In this document: piece after piece, positions 24,150 to 36,479 of the stretch
How the letters are laid out: the number at the start of each line of letters is the position of its first letter
How positions within the stretch are numbered: the stretch's first letter is position 1
Source of the DNA: Nepenthes gracilis
Lineage: Eukaryota; Streptophyta; Magnoliopsida; Caryophyllales; Nepenthaceae
Assembly: GCA_033239525.1 (NCBI GenBank)
Contig: BSYO01000014.1
Coordinates: forward strand, 10,586,021-10,650,020
DNA length: 64,000 nt
Reading direction: 5' to 3'
Notes under the pieces: generated by a model
What the model saw: only the letters and a program-made list of their open reading frames with translations
Told to the model about the DNA's origin: nothing
Database searches by the model: none
Program-made: the position numbers and the translations under genes

Positions 24150-25170
24150 ATCAATCTCTTCCTAATTAATAGGAGATTCATATCTCCGTCCATATAAATG
24201 CTTGAAAGGGGTCATCCCGATACTAGACTGATAACTATTATTATATGTAAATTCAGCTAACGGCAAATAATTTTCCTAATTTTTCTTCATTTCAAAAACA
24301 GATACCCTCAATATATCATTTAGAATCTAAATACTTCACTTCGATTAACCATCTGTCTGAGGGTGAAATGTCATACTGAATTTTAATTTAATACCAAACT
24401 CTTTATGCAGGCTTTTTCAAAATTTGGACACAACTTTAGATCATGATCAGAAATATTGAAATTGGGATACCATACAATCTCTCAATTTCATTAATATACA
24501 AACGTACTAACTGATCTCTTAAAAACGTCATCCTTACCAACAAAAAGTGAGTAAACTTTGTCAATCTATCTACAATCATCCAAATGGCATCAAAGTTCCT
24601 TACCGTCCTAGACAAATCTGAGACAAAATCCATCGTAATATACTTCTATTTCCAATTGAGAATCGGCAGAGTGTAGAAATCCTTTAGGCTTCTTATATTC
24701 AGCCTTAACTTGCTGGCACATGATACACCTTGCCACATACACCGCAATCTTCCGTCTCATATTTCACCACCAGAAAAGCTTCTTCATATGTTACCATATC
24801 TTGTTCACTCCGGGATAAATTGTATACTCTGTCCTATGAGCCTCATTTATCCTCCTTTAACCCTTCAATATTAGGCACACAAGTCGTATCTCAAAACCAA
24901 AAAATTCCATCCGCCGGAATATTAAAATCTACCCGTGACTCATTGTTCAAATCTCCGGCAATCTCTATCAAATATAGATCATTCATTTGTGTGTCCTTGA
25001 TCTTCACCATAATCAAGGGTTGCACTTGAAAATGTGATAAAATCATCATCGATTCTTGGGAATGCAAACGAATATTACAACTTTTCATTCCATCTAACAT
25101 CCACCATTCCTTAAGCATCAAATGGGCCATTATACTCGAAGATTTTTGGCTCCAAGTATTGGCAACCACA
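24150..25170 (-). pseudogene. Gypsy E integrase, heavily interrupted
   Basis: From right to left on the minus strand: a linker (25169-24891), the zinc-binding region near 24830-24680 with RCIMCQQVKAEYKKPKG, the core beginning MDFVSDLSRTVRNFD (first catalytic Asp) with IWMIVDRLTKFTHFL (24633-24436), then FHPQTDG near 24370 and AEFTYNNSYQSSIGMTPF near 24260-24200. Stops are frequent. The order and motifs are those of Ty3/gypsy integrase. Confidence 0.75.
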
Positions 25171-26492
25171 TTTGCTTTCCTTGGTTAATATTGGATTTTA
25201 CACTCAAAATCCTTCAACAAATCCATCTGTGTTTCCACATATTCAATTCGTTATGCGAGAACAAATATTTCAAACTCTTATGATCGGAATACAATATAAA
25301 TTTCTCCCCATATAAATAATGCCTTCAAATCTTCAACGGGAAAATCATAGCCACCAATTCCAAATAATGGGTGGAGTAATTTTGTTCATAAGCTTTCAAC
25401 TGCCTTGACCCATAGGTAACCACCCGGCCAAGTCGCATCAAAACAATACCCAAACATTTCTTCGAAACATCATAATAGACCACAAAATCACCCGATTAAT
25501 CTGGAATCGATAATATCGGCGCTGAAGTCAATCTATCCTTCAATTCTTGAAAGCTCCTCTCAGAATCCTCATCCTGAAGAAAGATCGTTCACTTTCGAGT
25601 CAAACGCGTCAATGACACCGCAATCCTCGAGAAATTTTTAACAAAATGCCTATAATAACTGGCTAAATCCAAGAAACTCCTTACTTCAGTAACATTAGTC
25701 AGTCAATCCCAATTTATAACAGCTTTAACATTTTTCAGATCTATTGAAACACCTCACTTGGAAACTCTGTGTCCCAAAAATGATACTTCTTTCACCCAAA
25801 ACTCACATTTCTTCAACTTAGCAAATAATTACCTATCCCTCAAATTCTACTGTACAATCCTCAAATGCAACTTATACTCCTTAAAATTTTTTAAATAGAT
25901 CAAAATATCATTAATAAAAATAACTACAAATTGATCCAAATAAGGTTAAAAAACCTGATTCATGACATCCATAAAAACTATCGATGCATTCATTAACCCA
26001 AAAGGCATCACCAAGAAATTACAGTGGTCGTACTTTATTCTAAAAACCGTCTTTGGTACATCTTTATACTTAATCCTCAATTGAGGTATCTCGAACGCAA
26101 ATCTATCTTGTAGAAAACTTGAGCTTGTTGCAATTGATTGAATAGATCAACTATTCTCGGAAGAGGGTACTCAAATTTATTGTTACCTTATTTAATTTCC
26201 GATAATCAATACATAATCTCATCGATCCGTCCTTCTTTTTTACAAAGAGCACTGGAGCACCATAAGACGATACACTTAACAGAATAAATCCCTTTTCCAA
26301 CAATTCTGACAAGTGCAGTTTCAATTCCTTCAATTCAGATGGGGCCATTCTATAGAGAGCACTTGAAATAGGTACAGATCCCGACACAATATCAATAGCA
26401 AATTTAATCTCCCGATGAGAAGGCAAACCAAGCAATTCCTCTGAAAAGTTATTCTTGAATTTACATACTACCAGAATCTCTTTAATTGCCAT
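25171..26492 (-). pseudogene. Gypsy E reverse transcriptase and RNase H, interrupted
   Basis: 26492-26151 is an open RT N-terminus with [20 protein letters not shown] and [10 protein letters not shown]. Below 26110 the rest of the RT is readable through stops: [13 protein letters not shown], then FINDILIY where FIDDILIY is usual, so one catalytic Asp has become Asn, then KCEFWVKEVSFLGH. RNase H follows near 25560-25260 (FSRIAVSLTRL, SRQLKAYEQNYSTHYLEL, FILYSDHKSLKYLF). The chain is inactive. Confidence 0.8.
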
Positions 26493-26909
26493 TTATGACT
26501 TCTAGATGTAGTTACATAGGCCAAATAAGCTTGATATCCATCTTTTATCAAATGGCTCGCATGCAAAGCTGAAATCAATCCAACGAACTCCCTTCTGACT
26601 CTACCTTGAAACTTGAAAGATTCATATCTCGAAATATAAAACAATACGAATTTATCATAACAATTCATACTAGTATGATAGCACGCTAACCAATCGGGCA
26701 TATCAAGTAGAATCAAATCTGCCAACAATTCAAATCTATTAACCCAAACCAGACATTGAGGATATATAATGTCGACCAACAAATGTTTGCCCACCAAGGT
26801 AGACATTATCAATGCAAACTCTAAAATTTAAGGGGGCACATGCAAATTACAAACTTAGGGGACATAAAAAAGTGCGTAGACCCGGGATCAATCAAAATAT
26901 AAGCCATAA
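26493..26909 (-). pseudogene. Gypsy E protease region
   Basis: The minus strand near 26905-26870 reads AYILIDPGSTHFF, corresponding to the usual LIDSGATHSF protease motif with the catalytic Ser changed to Pro. It continues with LADLILLDMPDW and YHTSMNCYDKFV (26730-26650), the typical link between protease and RT in this clade. The nested small LTR element enters just upstream, at 26910. Confidence 0.7.
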
Positions 26910-27361
26910 TGATGCGGATATCATGGATGAAGAGATTTGATTTTATTTTCAAATTTAATTTGACTTCATTTTTTATTTGATTTTATTTTTAAATTAGAAG
27001 ATATTTGATTTTATTTCCAAATTAGTAGAGTTTGATTTTATTTGATTACTAAATATTTTATTTGATTTGATTTTTTGTATTTTAGGAAGTTATGTCATAT
27101 TTAGTTAAAAAATTATATTTATTTTTAAATTATTCTAGAACTAAAGTTTTTCAATATAAAGACCTAAACTCTATTATCTAAGTCAGCATTGATGAATTGA
27201 ACAAAATTTAAGTGATTGTGATTTCCTTCCCCTCCCTCCTGGTCTCTACTTCTTTCTCTCCCTTGATTTTTCCTTCTCTTCCTCCTAGTTCTCCTTCTGT
27301 TCCTTCCCCTCCTCTCAGTTTCTTCACTTTCCCCTCTCCTACTTTTCCCTTTCTTATATCA
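26910..27361 (+). repeat. 5' LTR of the small LTR element
   Basis: Starts TGATGCGGATATC and ends TTATATCA. A TATA-like run (CAATATAAAGACC) lies near 27152 and the 3' third is CT-rich. It aligns along its whole length with 27862-28306. Confidence 0.8.
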
Positions 27362-27861
27362 AATTTGGTATTAGAGAAGGTTTCCATTTGCTACATCAAA
27401 TTGTGATTGTCTTTCTTCTCTCTTATTCCTTCTACTTCTCACCTCACTCTGTTCCCTTCCCATTCACCCTTTTTCTCCTTCTCTATTGTTTTTCTTCTCT
27501 TTTGTTCCTTCTGCTTCTAACCTCTCTCTATTCCATTCCCATTCACCATCTTTCTCCTTTTTTCCTGCCTTTCCCTTACCACCCCTTTCTTACATCACAA
27601 AGGATCTAGAATCAGCCATTAGTTGAAATTACTACTGTGAGTAAAATGACCATGTCTACATCACATGCTGCCACCTTACATGTTTGTTAAATTGGATAGG
27701 GGTATAAATAGGTGTGCGGACTGATAGATGTATGGGGTGATGGAATGGTTCCAAAAGTGTTAGCCCATCTGGAGGATTACGTAGCCACTAATCTTGTGGT
27801 TGAGGAATTGACCACAGAAATTTTAATTGACGAGGTCGAGTCCCAATCACTTAGAGAGAAT

Positions 27862-28306
27862 TAATACGGATATCATGAATAATGAGATTTGATTTTATTT
27901 TTAAATTAGATTTAATTTTATTTTTAATTAGAAGAAATTTGATTGTATTTCCTATTTGATTTTCAAATCAGTAGAGTTTGATTTTATTTAATTAGCAATG
28001 ATTTTAATTAATTTTATTTTTTTATTTTAGAAAATTATATCTTATTTAGTTAGGAAATTATATTTGTTTTCAAATTATCTTAGAATTAGGATTTTTCTAT
28101 ATAAAGACCATAACTCTATTATTTAGGTCAATATTAATGAATTGAATAAAATTTAAGTGATTGTGATTTCTTTCCCCTCCCTCTTGGTCTCTACTTCTTT
28201 CTTTCTCCTGATCTCTTCATCTCTTTCCCCTAGTTTTCCTTTTGTTTCTTTCCCTTATTTCAGTTTCTTCTTCTTTCCCTTCCCTACTTTCCCCTTCCCT
28301 GCATCA
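27862..28306 (+). repeat. 3' LTR of the small LTR element
   Basis: Starts TAATACGGATATC and ends CTGCATCA; full-length partner of 26910-27361. The purine-rich TTAGAGAGAAT precedes it. Confidence 0.8.
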
Positions 28307-28316
28307 CATTGAGTCG

Positions 28317-29230
28317 AAAATTTGCACATTACTTTCGATTATCGAGAGGTCCACCCTCACATCCTTTGCCATCGCCACAAATGTTCTCCCTAGAATAGAA
28401 GTCTTCTTCTCCGGATGCCTAGGACGAAATGGGCAATCCCTCGCCATATATCCAGCTTAGTCGCAATTAAAACAAGTTCCACTTTAATGGTAACATTGTC
28501 TCCTAAAATGATTCTTGCCACAAAACTCGCACACCGTCTTTGAATACTGAGGCTTCGTCAGTGAAGACTTTACTCCAATTGCCTTTCCCTTATCTTGGGC
28601 AGTGGACCTCGAGTGGGAGCCTTTGACCTTTGAAGTTTGGCCTCTTCCGATCTCTTCTCGAAATACTTCTCCTTCGACTACTCTTGCTTGATAAGAAGGG
28701 TATGATCTAGTACTTTACTGTACGTCCGTAGTCGAAAGTGCACCAACTGCTATCTGATTGAATCTTGCAATCCTTGCAAAAACTTCTAGGCTATCCGGGC
28801 CTCATTTGCCACTACATGGAAAGCAAAGTGAGACAATTCAGTAAATTTGTATCGTACTCTGCCACCATCTTCCTTGCTTTAAGTAACTAAACTCATCTTC
28901 CTTGATCTCATAGACACTAGTGGGGAAGAATTTCTTCATAAATAAATCACAAACATGTCTCATGAAATCTCCTCCTTGCCTATCCCTGAAACTCGTTGTT
29001 GAGTGGACCATTACCAACTTGCCTCCCCTTCGAGCTTGTAGGCGGCAAACTTTACCTTATCCTCCTCGAGAAAGTTGATCATCTCAAACACCTTTTCTAC
29101 TCGTTGTATCCAATTCTCCGCTTTAACCGGATCAAATTCTCCCATAAACTCTGGAACATGCTCATTCTTAAAGCGATCAAGGAGGGTCCTAACGAGTCTT
29201 TGGTCAGCCATCCTTCTCATTGTGGCTAAA
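28317..29230 (-). pseudogene. Gypsy E gag with zinc-knuckle remnants
   Basis: The open part, 29220-29011, has FKNEHVPEFMGEFDPVKAEN and IQRVEKVFEMINFLEEDKV, the start of a retrotransposon gag domain. After interrupted sequence, two zinc-knuckle-like motifs appear on the minus strand near 28545-28450: CEFCGKNHFRRQCY, and CFNCD followed by a stop and ARDCPF. It is adjacent to the primer site and 5' LTR. Confidence 0.75.
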
Positions 29231-29427
29231 TCTTCGTTTTGTCACTGAATTATACAATTCATGAGGTTACTCATACAACCCATCTTTGCCAAATAGTCGT
29301 CTTCGCGATTCAAACCCAATCCTCCACACCCTGATCCTCTGTTATCTGCCATATCAAAACCTAGCATACAAAATATTCAAAACAATTAGTTCCACAAAAT
29401 TGACCAAGAACACTTTTCCTTACGATT

Positions 29428-29443
29428 CTCTCTCTAATACCAG
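29428..29443 (-). other. Gypsy E primer-binding site
   Basis: The minus strand reads TGGTATTAGAGAGAG, one base from the initiator tRNA-Met complement in its first eleven bases, immediately inside the 5' LTR. Confidence 0.75.
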
Positions 29444-29445
29444 TC

Positions 29446-32400
29446 TAGTCACGAATCTGGACCAATGTAGGTCCTAATAATAATTAAAAATAATTTAAAA
29501 ATTTAAAATATAACCCCAAATAACGATATCTAATTATAAAACCCAAATCCAAGCATGACTTGACAAAAATATCTACATGATACCAACAACTTCAACAATA
29601 ATAGGCAATAATATCATCAAACACAGGATTGCTCCAAATTACCTATCCGAACAAATAGTCATGACCTGCTCGAACGTCCGTAAGGAAAGAGCAACAAATC
29701 AACAATTCAGGCTACATCACCAATCCAATATAAATTAGACGCCACAATATCCAAATATCATCATCACAATACAATAGACTAGTATCAATCCAATTTATCA
29801 TGTCCTCAATAAAAAATGCATCCAATACATTTACAATCTAACTACGTAACTAATATTCATAAAATATGAACAAAATCTCTACCAGCAATCGCATCTAAAC
29901 TCCCTACAATGTATCCGTAACCCATTGGTCTAAAAGGGTCAGGAATAATGAAAACATAAGCTGAATATTCAACAAATATCAGATATATAATAAACAGTAC
30001 ATCCAAAATTAGAGCAAAATAACAAATTGATAAAATAAAGTCCAAAAAAGTCGAAATCCAAATGTTCTATATGTCAAACCAACGAATGTCCAAATATGAT
30101 ATCGTACTCAAAAGTATTTTTCTAAAATGAAGGGCAAATATTCCAAATGTACAAAACCAACCAAACCTGATATCTAAATCCTGACTGTGATCGAAACTTG
30201 TGAATTTGAAATCAAATCTCAAGTATCCAAATTAGTATAGATAAAAATATCAAAAATTTAAAATATGCTCAAATCGGAGAACTATAGACCGAAAGAATGA
30301 CTCTAAGGAAGGGTTACTTCTACTCTCGGTAATCTTAGGCTATATCGCTACAAATTAGACCTGTACATTGGCCGTCTATATATTCTCCCCTATAGATGGA
30401 GACGAAGCCACTTTATTTTGCCACCCATGGATATGGGATGCGATCCTCAAGTTTGTCAGAATATATTAAGATATCCGTATAAGGTTTGAGTTCGAATTTT
30501 ATTTTAACCCTGATTAATTAAATTGAGGTAATTAAAGTTAATTCAAGTTGAGGTCAAATGAGGAAGAAAATTCAGTCAAAAGTCAATTTTAAACCGAGTT
30601 TTTAAGAGTTGATGGATGCCTGATTGGTGCTCAACGTGCACCCATGGGTAAACTGGGCAAGGAAGTCACCGTTGACCGTCACTTGAGTGGAATTTGAGTG
30701 TACTTTCCTGATTAGTTCGTGCTCAATGCATACCTGTATGCCATTAAGTTTGGCCGTGGCACCTAGCGAACGCTCAACCCGCGTTTGAGCGCCACTCTGC
30801 TATATATATCGTATTCGGCTGAATTTCGGTCATTTTCTACCATATTTGAGAGAAGAGAGAGAAGGAGAAAAGGATATGAGAAAAAGAGATAGAGGAATCT
30901 AGAGAAGCTAAATTCAAGTGATCTGAAGTAAGATTTTAATAATTTGAAATTAAGACGAGGATATCTCCAAGTCTTTCTTCCTTTGTTGCTGATCTTTTCC
31001 ACTTTCTTGAGCATTTATTGTTCCAAATATTTATGCATGACATATTGTAGCGAAATTGTTTAAGCTTCACATGTATGAACTCTTACTTTCACTTTTCTCT
31101 ATTTTTGTGAAAATCATGTCCTTAGTTCATGTACATTGGTTTGACAAGCCATTTTTTGCAAATATATTTGTACATGTATTGATAATCTAGTTTAATACTT
31201 TAATGTGACATGAATTTTGTATATAATGTCATTGCATGCTTATAATCATTAAGTATATGACTTGTATGTTCTGAAATTTCATATATTTCTTCTTGCATGT
31301 ATGATGTTTGAACTGACATACTGAATTCCCATGATGATACTGATATTTCTATAATTTTGTTTGAGAACTGATAACATAACATTATATGTTTTAAATCAAG
31401 TATTTTCAAGTTTCTGCACATGATAAGAAATTAAATGAAAACTTTACAATATGTTAAAGAATTAATAATATTTTCTCCGAAATGAGAAATACAAGGATTA
31501 TGAAAAATTGAGTAAAGTTTTCATATGTCTAAATATCGAACAATTGTAACAAGTTCAGCGGGTGATATATTATGGTATGGTTTAGTATATTATAGAGGTA
31601 AATCAAAGTTCAAACCTATCATATACGGGTGAAAGCAGTATTCAACTCCATCTATAGGGTTATATGTATGATGACCCACCTACTAGTCATGAATGGTAGC
31701 GTAAGGTCTTTGGTTGTGTGAAAACAAATATAATCCTAACTTCGATTATTTACTCCTTTAGTCGGTAAGACCCTATTGGCCCTTAATCCCTAAGAATTTG
31801 CTTAATTGAGTTTGAATTTCATGACACAATTTGATAAGAACATAAAAATGAAATTTTATAAGCTGTATGCATTTATCATGGAAATTCATAGCATTCCATT
31901 GAATTTAATTCATTAATCCTTCTAGAATGTTTTAACAATGATTGTATGTTAAATTATGCAAGTTTATATGCCTTGTCAAGCTTTCGGCTCACTCTTATTT
32001 CTATTTTTTATTAACTCTTTCAAATTAGTGGCTCAGACACTTGCAGAAGAGGTATAGATTTGGCGAGGAGCTGATTGGAGAAATTAGATTAAGTTTTAAA
32101 AGAAGTTGTATTTAATTTCCGAATAGTAACCTAGAATGTTTATGATATTCGGACGATGGTTTGTAAATTATGATATTAATGTTAGTTTTCTATTATAGTT
32201 ATTAAGATATTTTGATTTTGTTTTGGATTAGATATAACTCATTACGTATAGTCGGCGTCTTGTTAATGGTCGATATTTCAGCCACCTAATGATATGGCAT
32301 TTCGGGTCCTATGATTAGATTATAATATTTTTATATTGGTCGGTCGATATATCGATATATAGTTCACGTCTATGGATAACTGGGTTGTTAATTGTTAATA

Positions 32401-33335
32401 TATAAATGTCGTTAATTATTAATATCAAGATTGGATTTTGGGACGTAACAGTCTCAATAATGTTAACTCCGTTTAATTCATTACAATGGTTCTCATAAAA
32501 ACACAAATATGGGAGGGTCACTATATTATAAGTTCAAAACTTTTCCTATCTGGTGGAAAAGTATAAAGTTTCCACTCGAAAAAGTTAAATACAAAGCTTT
32601 CCATCATGAGAGAAGTACACCCATTGAATCGAATACACAAAAATGGAGCTTGGCCCGTACTCATTTTCATAAAATAAGCAAAAACCCTCAAATAATAACA
32701 AAATTAAAGCAAAATCAAAAAATATCGAGTAAAAAAGACATGCATGCACGAGGAATCAAAATGAAGTAAGTAAAATGACATGCATTTACATTAAATTCTC
32801 AAAACATAAACAAAATTAAATAGAAACAAAAATAGACCAAAAATAGGATGTAAAGATATTTATCTCAATCTCTAATCTTATAGGTCTGAACAAAGGATGC
32901 TTCAAAATACTTTTTCTTCTCTTCCTTCCCTTCTCTTTCTCTCTCCTTTCTCCTTCCTGCCTGAAATGATAGAAAATAGTGTACGTCTTCCTTATATAAT
33001 CAAATTGATACACAAGTGCCTCCTCAAGCGTGCATTAGACTCCATGCCTAACCCCAATCGCGCATGAGCACCGTCTCAGGCGCTCCTTGTGCACAAACAA
33101 TTTGTAAATCACTCTTGAACGCCACCTCGGATGCACATCAGGTGACCTCCAATCTACCCAAACTTCGCTCAAGCGGTCCAAAGGCGCTCCTTGGGCATGC
33201 CTCAGGTGCTTAATTTGCTTCCTTACTCCGAATTACTTTTAAATTTATATTACACAATTATTTTCAGTATATCCAAAATTAATCCAAAATAAACTAATAA
33301 TACCAAATCAACTGGATGGGGAATCAGGTAGTACA
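29446..33335 (-). repeat. Gypsy E 5' LTR, split by a nested solo LTR
   Basis: The LTR comprises 29446-30477 and 32451-33335. It aligns with 22277-24115, and both parts are collinear with it on either side of the insertion: AATATATTAAGATATCC before, and TTCATTACAATGGTTCTCAT after. The outer end, plus-strand GTAGTACA at 33335, reads TGTACTACC in element sense and resembles the TGTAATATTCC start of the solo copy at 17164. It is supported by the TGTTT/TGTTC target duplication. Confidence 0.75.
30478..32450 (+). repeat. Solo gypsy-type LTR nested in the gypsy E 5' LTR
   Basis: Roughly 1.97 kb with no counterpart in the other E LTR, ending GGGACGTAACA. In plus sense it has the plan of a gypsy LTR: GCGC-containing repeats, a TATATATA box near 30801, a GGTCATTTT block and then a GA-rich leader (30848-30900), the same order as in E but diverged. 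It has no internal genes or primer site. A target duplication is not evident, so the exact ends are approximate. Confidence 0.6.
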
Positions 33336-33769
33336 TGTTCAAACAAAACATCACGTTAACCTTGCACAATACACCATAACATCCCCAAAAGAGAAAAACA
33401 ACACGTCCAGTGAGTGTAAGATTTATAAGAAAGTAACCTAAAATCAAACAAGTTGATCTAATCTCTGCACAGATCCAATAAAACACTCATCTGTGTCTCA
33501 ATGTAAGCTCTACAGTAAAGACTAGAATTAATTGCAGAGTGTGGTATGGGAACATGAGGTGGAAGAGGAAGCTGTGGCAAGGTTAATACCTGACTTGAAA
33601 GACATTGGACAATCAGTGAATTCTCAGGAACCTATTACTGGCATCAAAATGCCAATAAAATCCTACGCAAATCTATATCAAGTATAATAGTGGTTCATCC
33701 AAAATTCAGATTAACTAACTTATTCAGAAGAAAACGATAGAAGTTGTATGTAATGGCTGTAAAACAATT
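33336..33769. other. Unassigned stretch between gypsy E and the LINE
   Basis: No supported gene. It could include the 5' part of the LINE remnant, since coding-like sequence in the LINE becomes readable only from about 33770. Confidence 0.3.
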
Positions 33770-35275
33770 CCTTGGGGAAACTTAACAACACAATACTGCT
33801 TTTGGTTTTGGATACGCATTTTCAAAATGGGAAGAGAAAAAAGATAAAGTACAATGGACCAAGAACTAAATGGCAGAACTCAGAGGGTGGCAAGAAAAGT
33901 CTTTGTAGAGAGAAAATACTGAATGATGGAAATTGTAATCTCGATGGGAGAGAGAGCATCATGTGGGATGTTATGACTAATTGCATTAAAAGCAAAGTCA
34001 AATGTTTTAGGAGAATCGAAAGGGAACGCACCATGCCACAAAAAATTTGGTGGTGGTAGAAAGAGGTCCAAGAAAAACTGAAAGCTTTAAGAGGCATTAT
34101 GTAAGTGTAGGAGGGATGAGAATCTGAAGAGGTATAAAGGTGCTTTTAAAGGGAAAAGAAGGTGGTACTTGGGGCAAAAACCGTATCAGGACTTATGCAA
34201 GTAGTTTAACAAAAATACAGGAGAAAAGAATACCGTTGAACTAGCTAAACTAAGAAATTGCAGAACAAGATACTTGAACTAACAAAGGTGCATCAAGGAT
34301 GGTGAAAAGTACTTATTGCAAACGAGGATTCAAAGAGAGATGCAACAGTTACTTCCACAGCCATTATAATGGAGGTAGGAGAACAGAATAGTGCCTGTGC
34401 AGCTTGGTAATTTTAAGGTGGATCTAAATCACCCTTACTATAAGCATATCGCAAGCGAGGAAACTAAAGAAGCATTAAAGATAATGAATATTTGACAGGC
34501 AATTGGACGTCATGTTTTCCTATATGGGGGAGGAAAATTTGTGGTTGACTGGATTATCCAACAAAATCTCGAGTAGTCAAAAGATGCTGAATGAGCAGAG
34601 AAGGAACACATTGATACACGTTACAAGAACAAAGGGGTATACATAGTTTTTTTTTTTTTTTTCTTATAAGTGGGATATTAAGTTGTGGCAACAACGTATA
34701 CAAAAGAGAAATTAGTGGGCAGGTAAGGATAGAGACTGAAAGCCTACAAAAGAGAAATCATATCAACATCTTGGACCAATAATTTAGAAAGATGTTATGT
34801 ATGATTGAAGTGTGTCAATCAAGTTAGAGACAAAAATATTACAAGATGGCAACCAGGCCACCCATGTTGTTAGGAGTAAAATGTTGGACAATTAAATGGC
34901 AACATGCGGCAAAAATGACAGTTCTGGAGATAAAGATGTTAATAATGCTATATCGGAAAAAGTTATGGTAACACAATAAATAAAAAAAAAAGCGACAAAT
35001 ACTTTTAAAATGGTTTGGTCGTATGAAGCAAAAACCGCCTAATGTGCCAATTAGAAGATGTTAGAGATTATAAAAACTCATTACAAGAGAGATTACAGAA
35101 GACCAAAGGAGTTTTAAAAAAACCATGGCGATGTGGTGTATTGGGTTTTGTAGAGTGCCTGGCCTACCACAGAGCTAATTAGAGGCAAATAATCCATTTA
35201 ATCAACCTCACCTAACGGGGAAAGGAAAAAAGTTGGTATGTTTTGGTTAAAGCTTTCAAATACACATCAAAATTT
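33770..35275 (+). pseudogene. Decayed LINE (non-LTR retrotransposon) RT region
   Basis: The plus strand carries, in broken frames, landmarks of the plant LINE polyprotein. An open 95-codon stretch (33772-34059) with GPRTKWQNSEGGKKS, IMWDVMTNCIKSKVK and KIWWW corresponds to the segment upstream of RT. Further on are SYQHLGPII (34758-34784), a weak match to the KLKGKFYRT and RPAMLYG blocks near 34820-34880, a LQKWFG-like region near 35010, and FGRPGLPQS-like sequence near 35160. The RT catalytic core is missing, which indicates a deletion between about 34400 and 34650. There is no clear poly-A tail. The identification rests on motif order. Confidence 0.65.
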
Positions 35276-35545
35276 TGTAGACTTGCTTTTCAGAATCTCT
35301 TGTAATTTTGACACTAATTTGTAAAAGATTTACAATAAAACAGAGCCTAACCAAGGTCTTTAAGCATAAAGAGATGATGAACTTCATTAGAAAGAATAAT
35401 GTCTACCACTAAGCATAATAAGATGAGGAAGTTCGTTAGAAAGAATAAGGTAGACATGATTGAAACCAAATTGAACCCAAAAAATTCCAGGTGCCGGCTT
35501 AACAATTATCACCATGCAAAAAAGTTTGGGAATCTCAATCTAGAT
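35276..35545. other. Short unassigned spacer
   Basis: Two near-copies of a 45-50 bp phrase (GAAC/GTTCATTAGAAAGAATAA) lie at about 35365-35400 and 35405-35450. No gene is seen. Confidence 0.3.
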
Positions 35546-36428
35546 ATTTTTATTGGGTTTTGAGTTATTTCCTTATGATTTTCGCTCCCAATGAATGAGT
35601 CATCGGGAGATTTGCTAGGTTCCTGTGCGAGGAAGGACTAAAGTGGTGAGGGAGACGACACCTAATGGACACATGAGTGGGCGCTCATACATTGGAAAAG
35701 GGCCATCGACACCTAATGAGAATGTGAAGAGGCGCATGTGCACCAATGGCAGAATAGAAACCACTCGTACATGCCAAATGGATGCTCGTGTGCCAATGCA
35801 CAGAATGGGTGCAACTCACATGCACCAAGGGCGCTGGTGTTGCTATTAGCACTTAATGCGTGCCAGAAGGGCTCACGTCCATCAACATTAAATTTTAAAG
35901 TCCTATGCGATTTCTAGGGCAAGATCTACAAGATCATTTGACACAGAGGGGAACCGCATGAAGAGAGAAGAGAGAATAAGAAGAGGTCTGGCAACCAATG
36001 GAGATCCAATTTGAGTTTCATTCTTTACCAAACTTAGGTACATTGCTCTAATCTTATTTTTATAATATACTATCATTTGGTTGCTTTTTTTTTTTTCAGT
36101 GTAATCTTCTCTAATGGGTTATTAGATGTGTTAGGATTATATTCAACCGGTCATTGACATAGGTTGTTGTAGAGTGATCTTAGTGAGGGTTATTTTTATG
36201 ACCAGACACTTTTATAGTAGATTTTTTAGAATTTGCCTTATCATTTTTTTTTTAATTGAGAAGGATTTTTCCACGTTAGAGAGCATTATGTGACTTTGTG
36301 CGCTAGATTGTATAATTTTATTTCTTATACTCTCACAATATTTGATGGCCGATAATTGACAAGGGATTTGAGTTTCATTTCTACTCCGCGGTGGTGTGTG
36401 TTTTTTTTGTTCTCGGGGAATCCAAACA
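35546..36428 (+). repeat. Element B 5' LTR
   Basis: Aligns with the A LTRs and with 37937-38315. Recognisable parts are TTATTGGGTTTTGAGTTATT at the start and AATCCAAACA at the end. The exact first base is eroded. The following ACTATCAAAAAG is a weak primer-site match. Confidence 0.7.
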
Positions 36429-36479
36429 AATACTATCAAAAAGTAAGTCTTTTTGATGTGTGAAAACTACAGTTTGATA

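Larger units (their letters stand above)
26910..28306 (+). mobile_element. Small LTR retroelement (TRIM-like) nested in gypsy E
   Basis: Two direct repeats of about 450 bp (26910-27361 and 27862-28306) flank only about 500 bp of internal sequence. A primer site, TTGGTATTAGAG (27365-27376), follows the first repeat directly. The internal part encodes no retroelement protein. It lies between the protease and gag zinc-knuckle remnants of E, so it inserted into E. Flanks CATAA and CATTG are only partly alike. The size and the lack of coding sequence fit a terminal-repeat retrotransposon in miniature, or a deletion derivative. Confidence 0.75.
22277..33335 (-). mobile_element. Ty3/gypsy retrotransposon E, degraded and carrying two nested insertions
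   Basis: LTRs at 22277-about 24115 and 29446-33335 flank a minus-strand gag, protease, RT, RNase H and integrase series, the Ty3/gypsy domain order. The outer flanks TGTTT (22272-22276) and TGTTC (33336-33340) form a one-mismatch target duplication, which supports both outer ends. Beside the 5' LTR the minus strand reads TGGTATTAGAGAGAG, a slightly changed initiator-Met primer site. All pol domains carry many stops. The join between integrase and 3' LTR lacks the integrase C-terminus and the start of the LTR, so a deletion has occurred near 24115-24150. Confidence 0.85.

Noticed and set aside
27212..27609. Pyrimidine-rich open frames of 64-73 codons
   Set aside because: They are CT-rich LTR and internal sequence of the small LTR element; translations are Ser/Phe/Pro/Leu simple repeats with no domain.
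33250..33486. 78-codon hydrophobic minus-strand frame as a membrane protein gene
   Set aside because: It straddles the outer end of the gypsy E LTR and its hydrophobicity follows from T-rich sequence.
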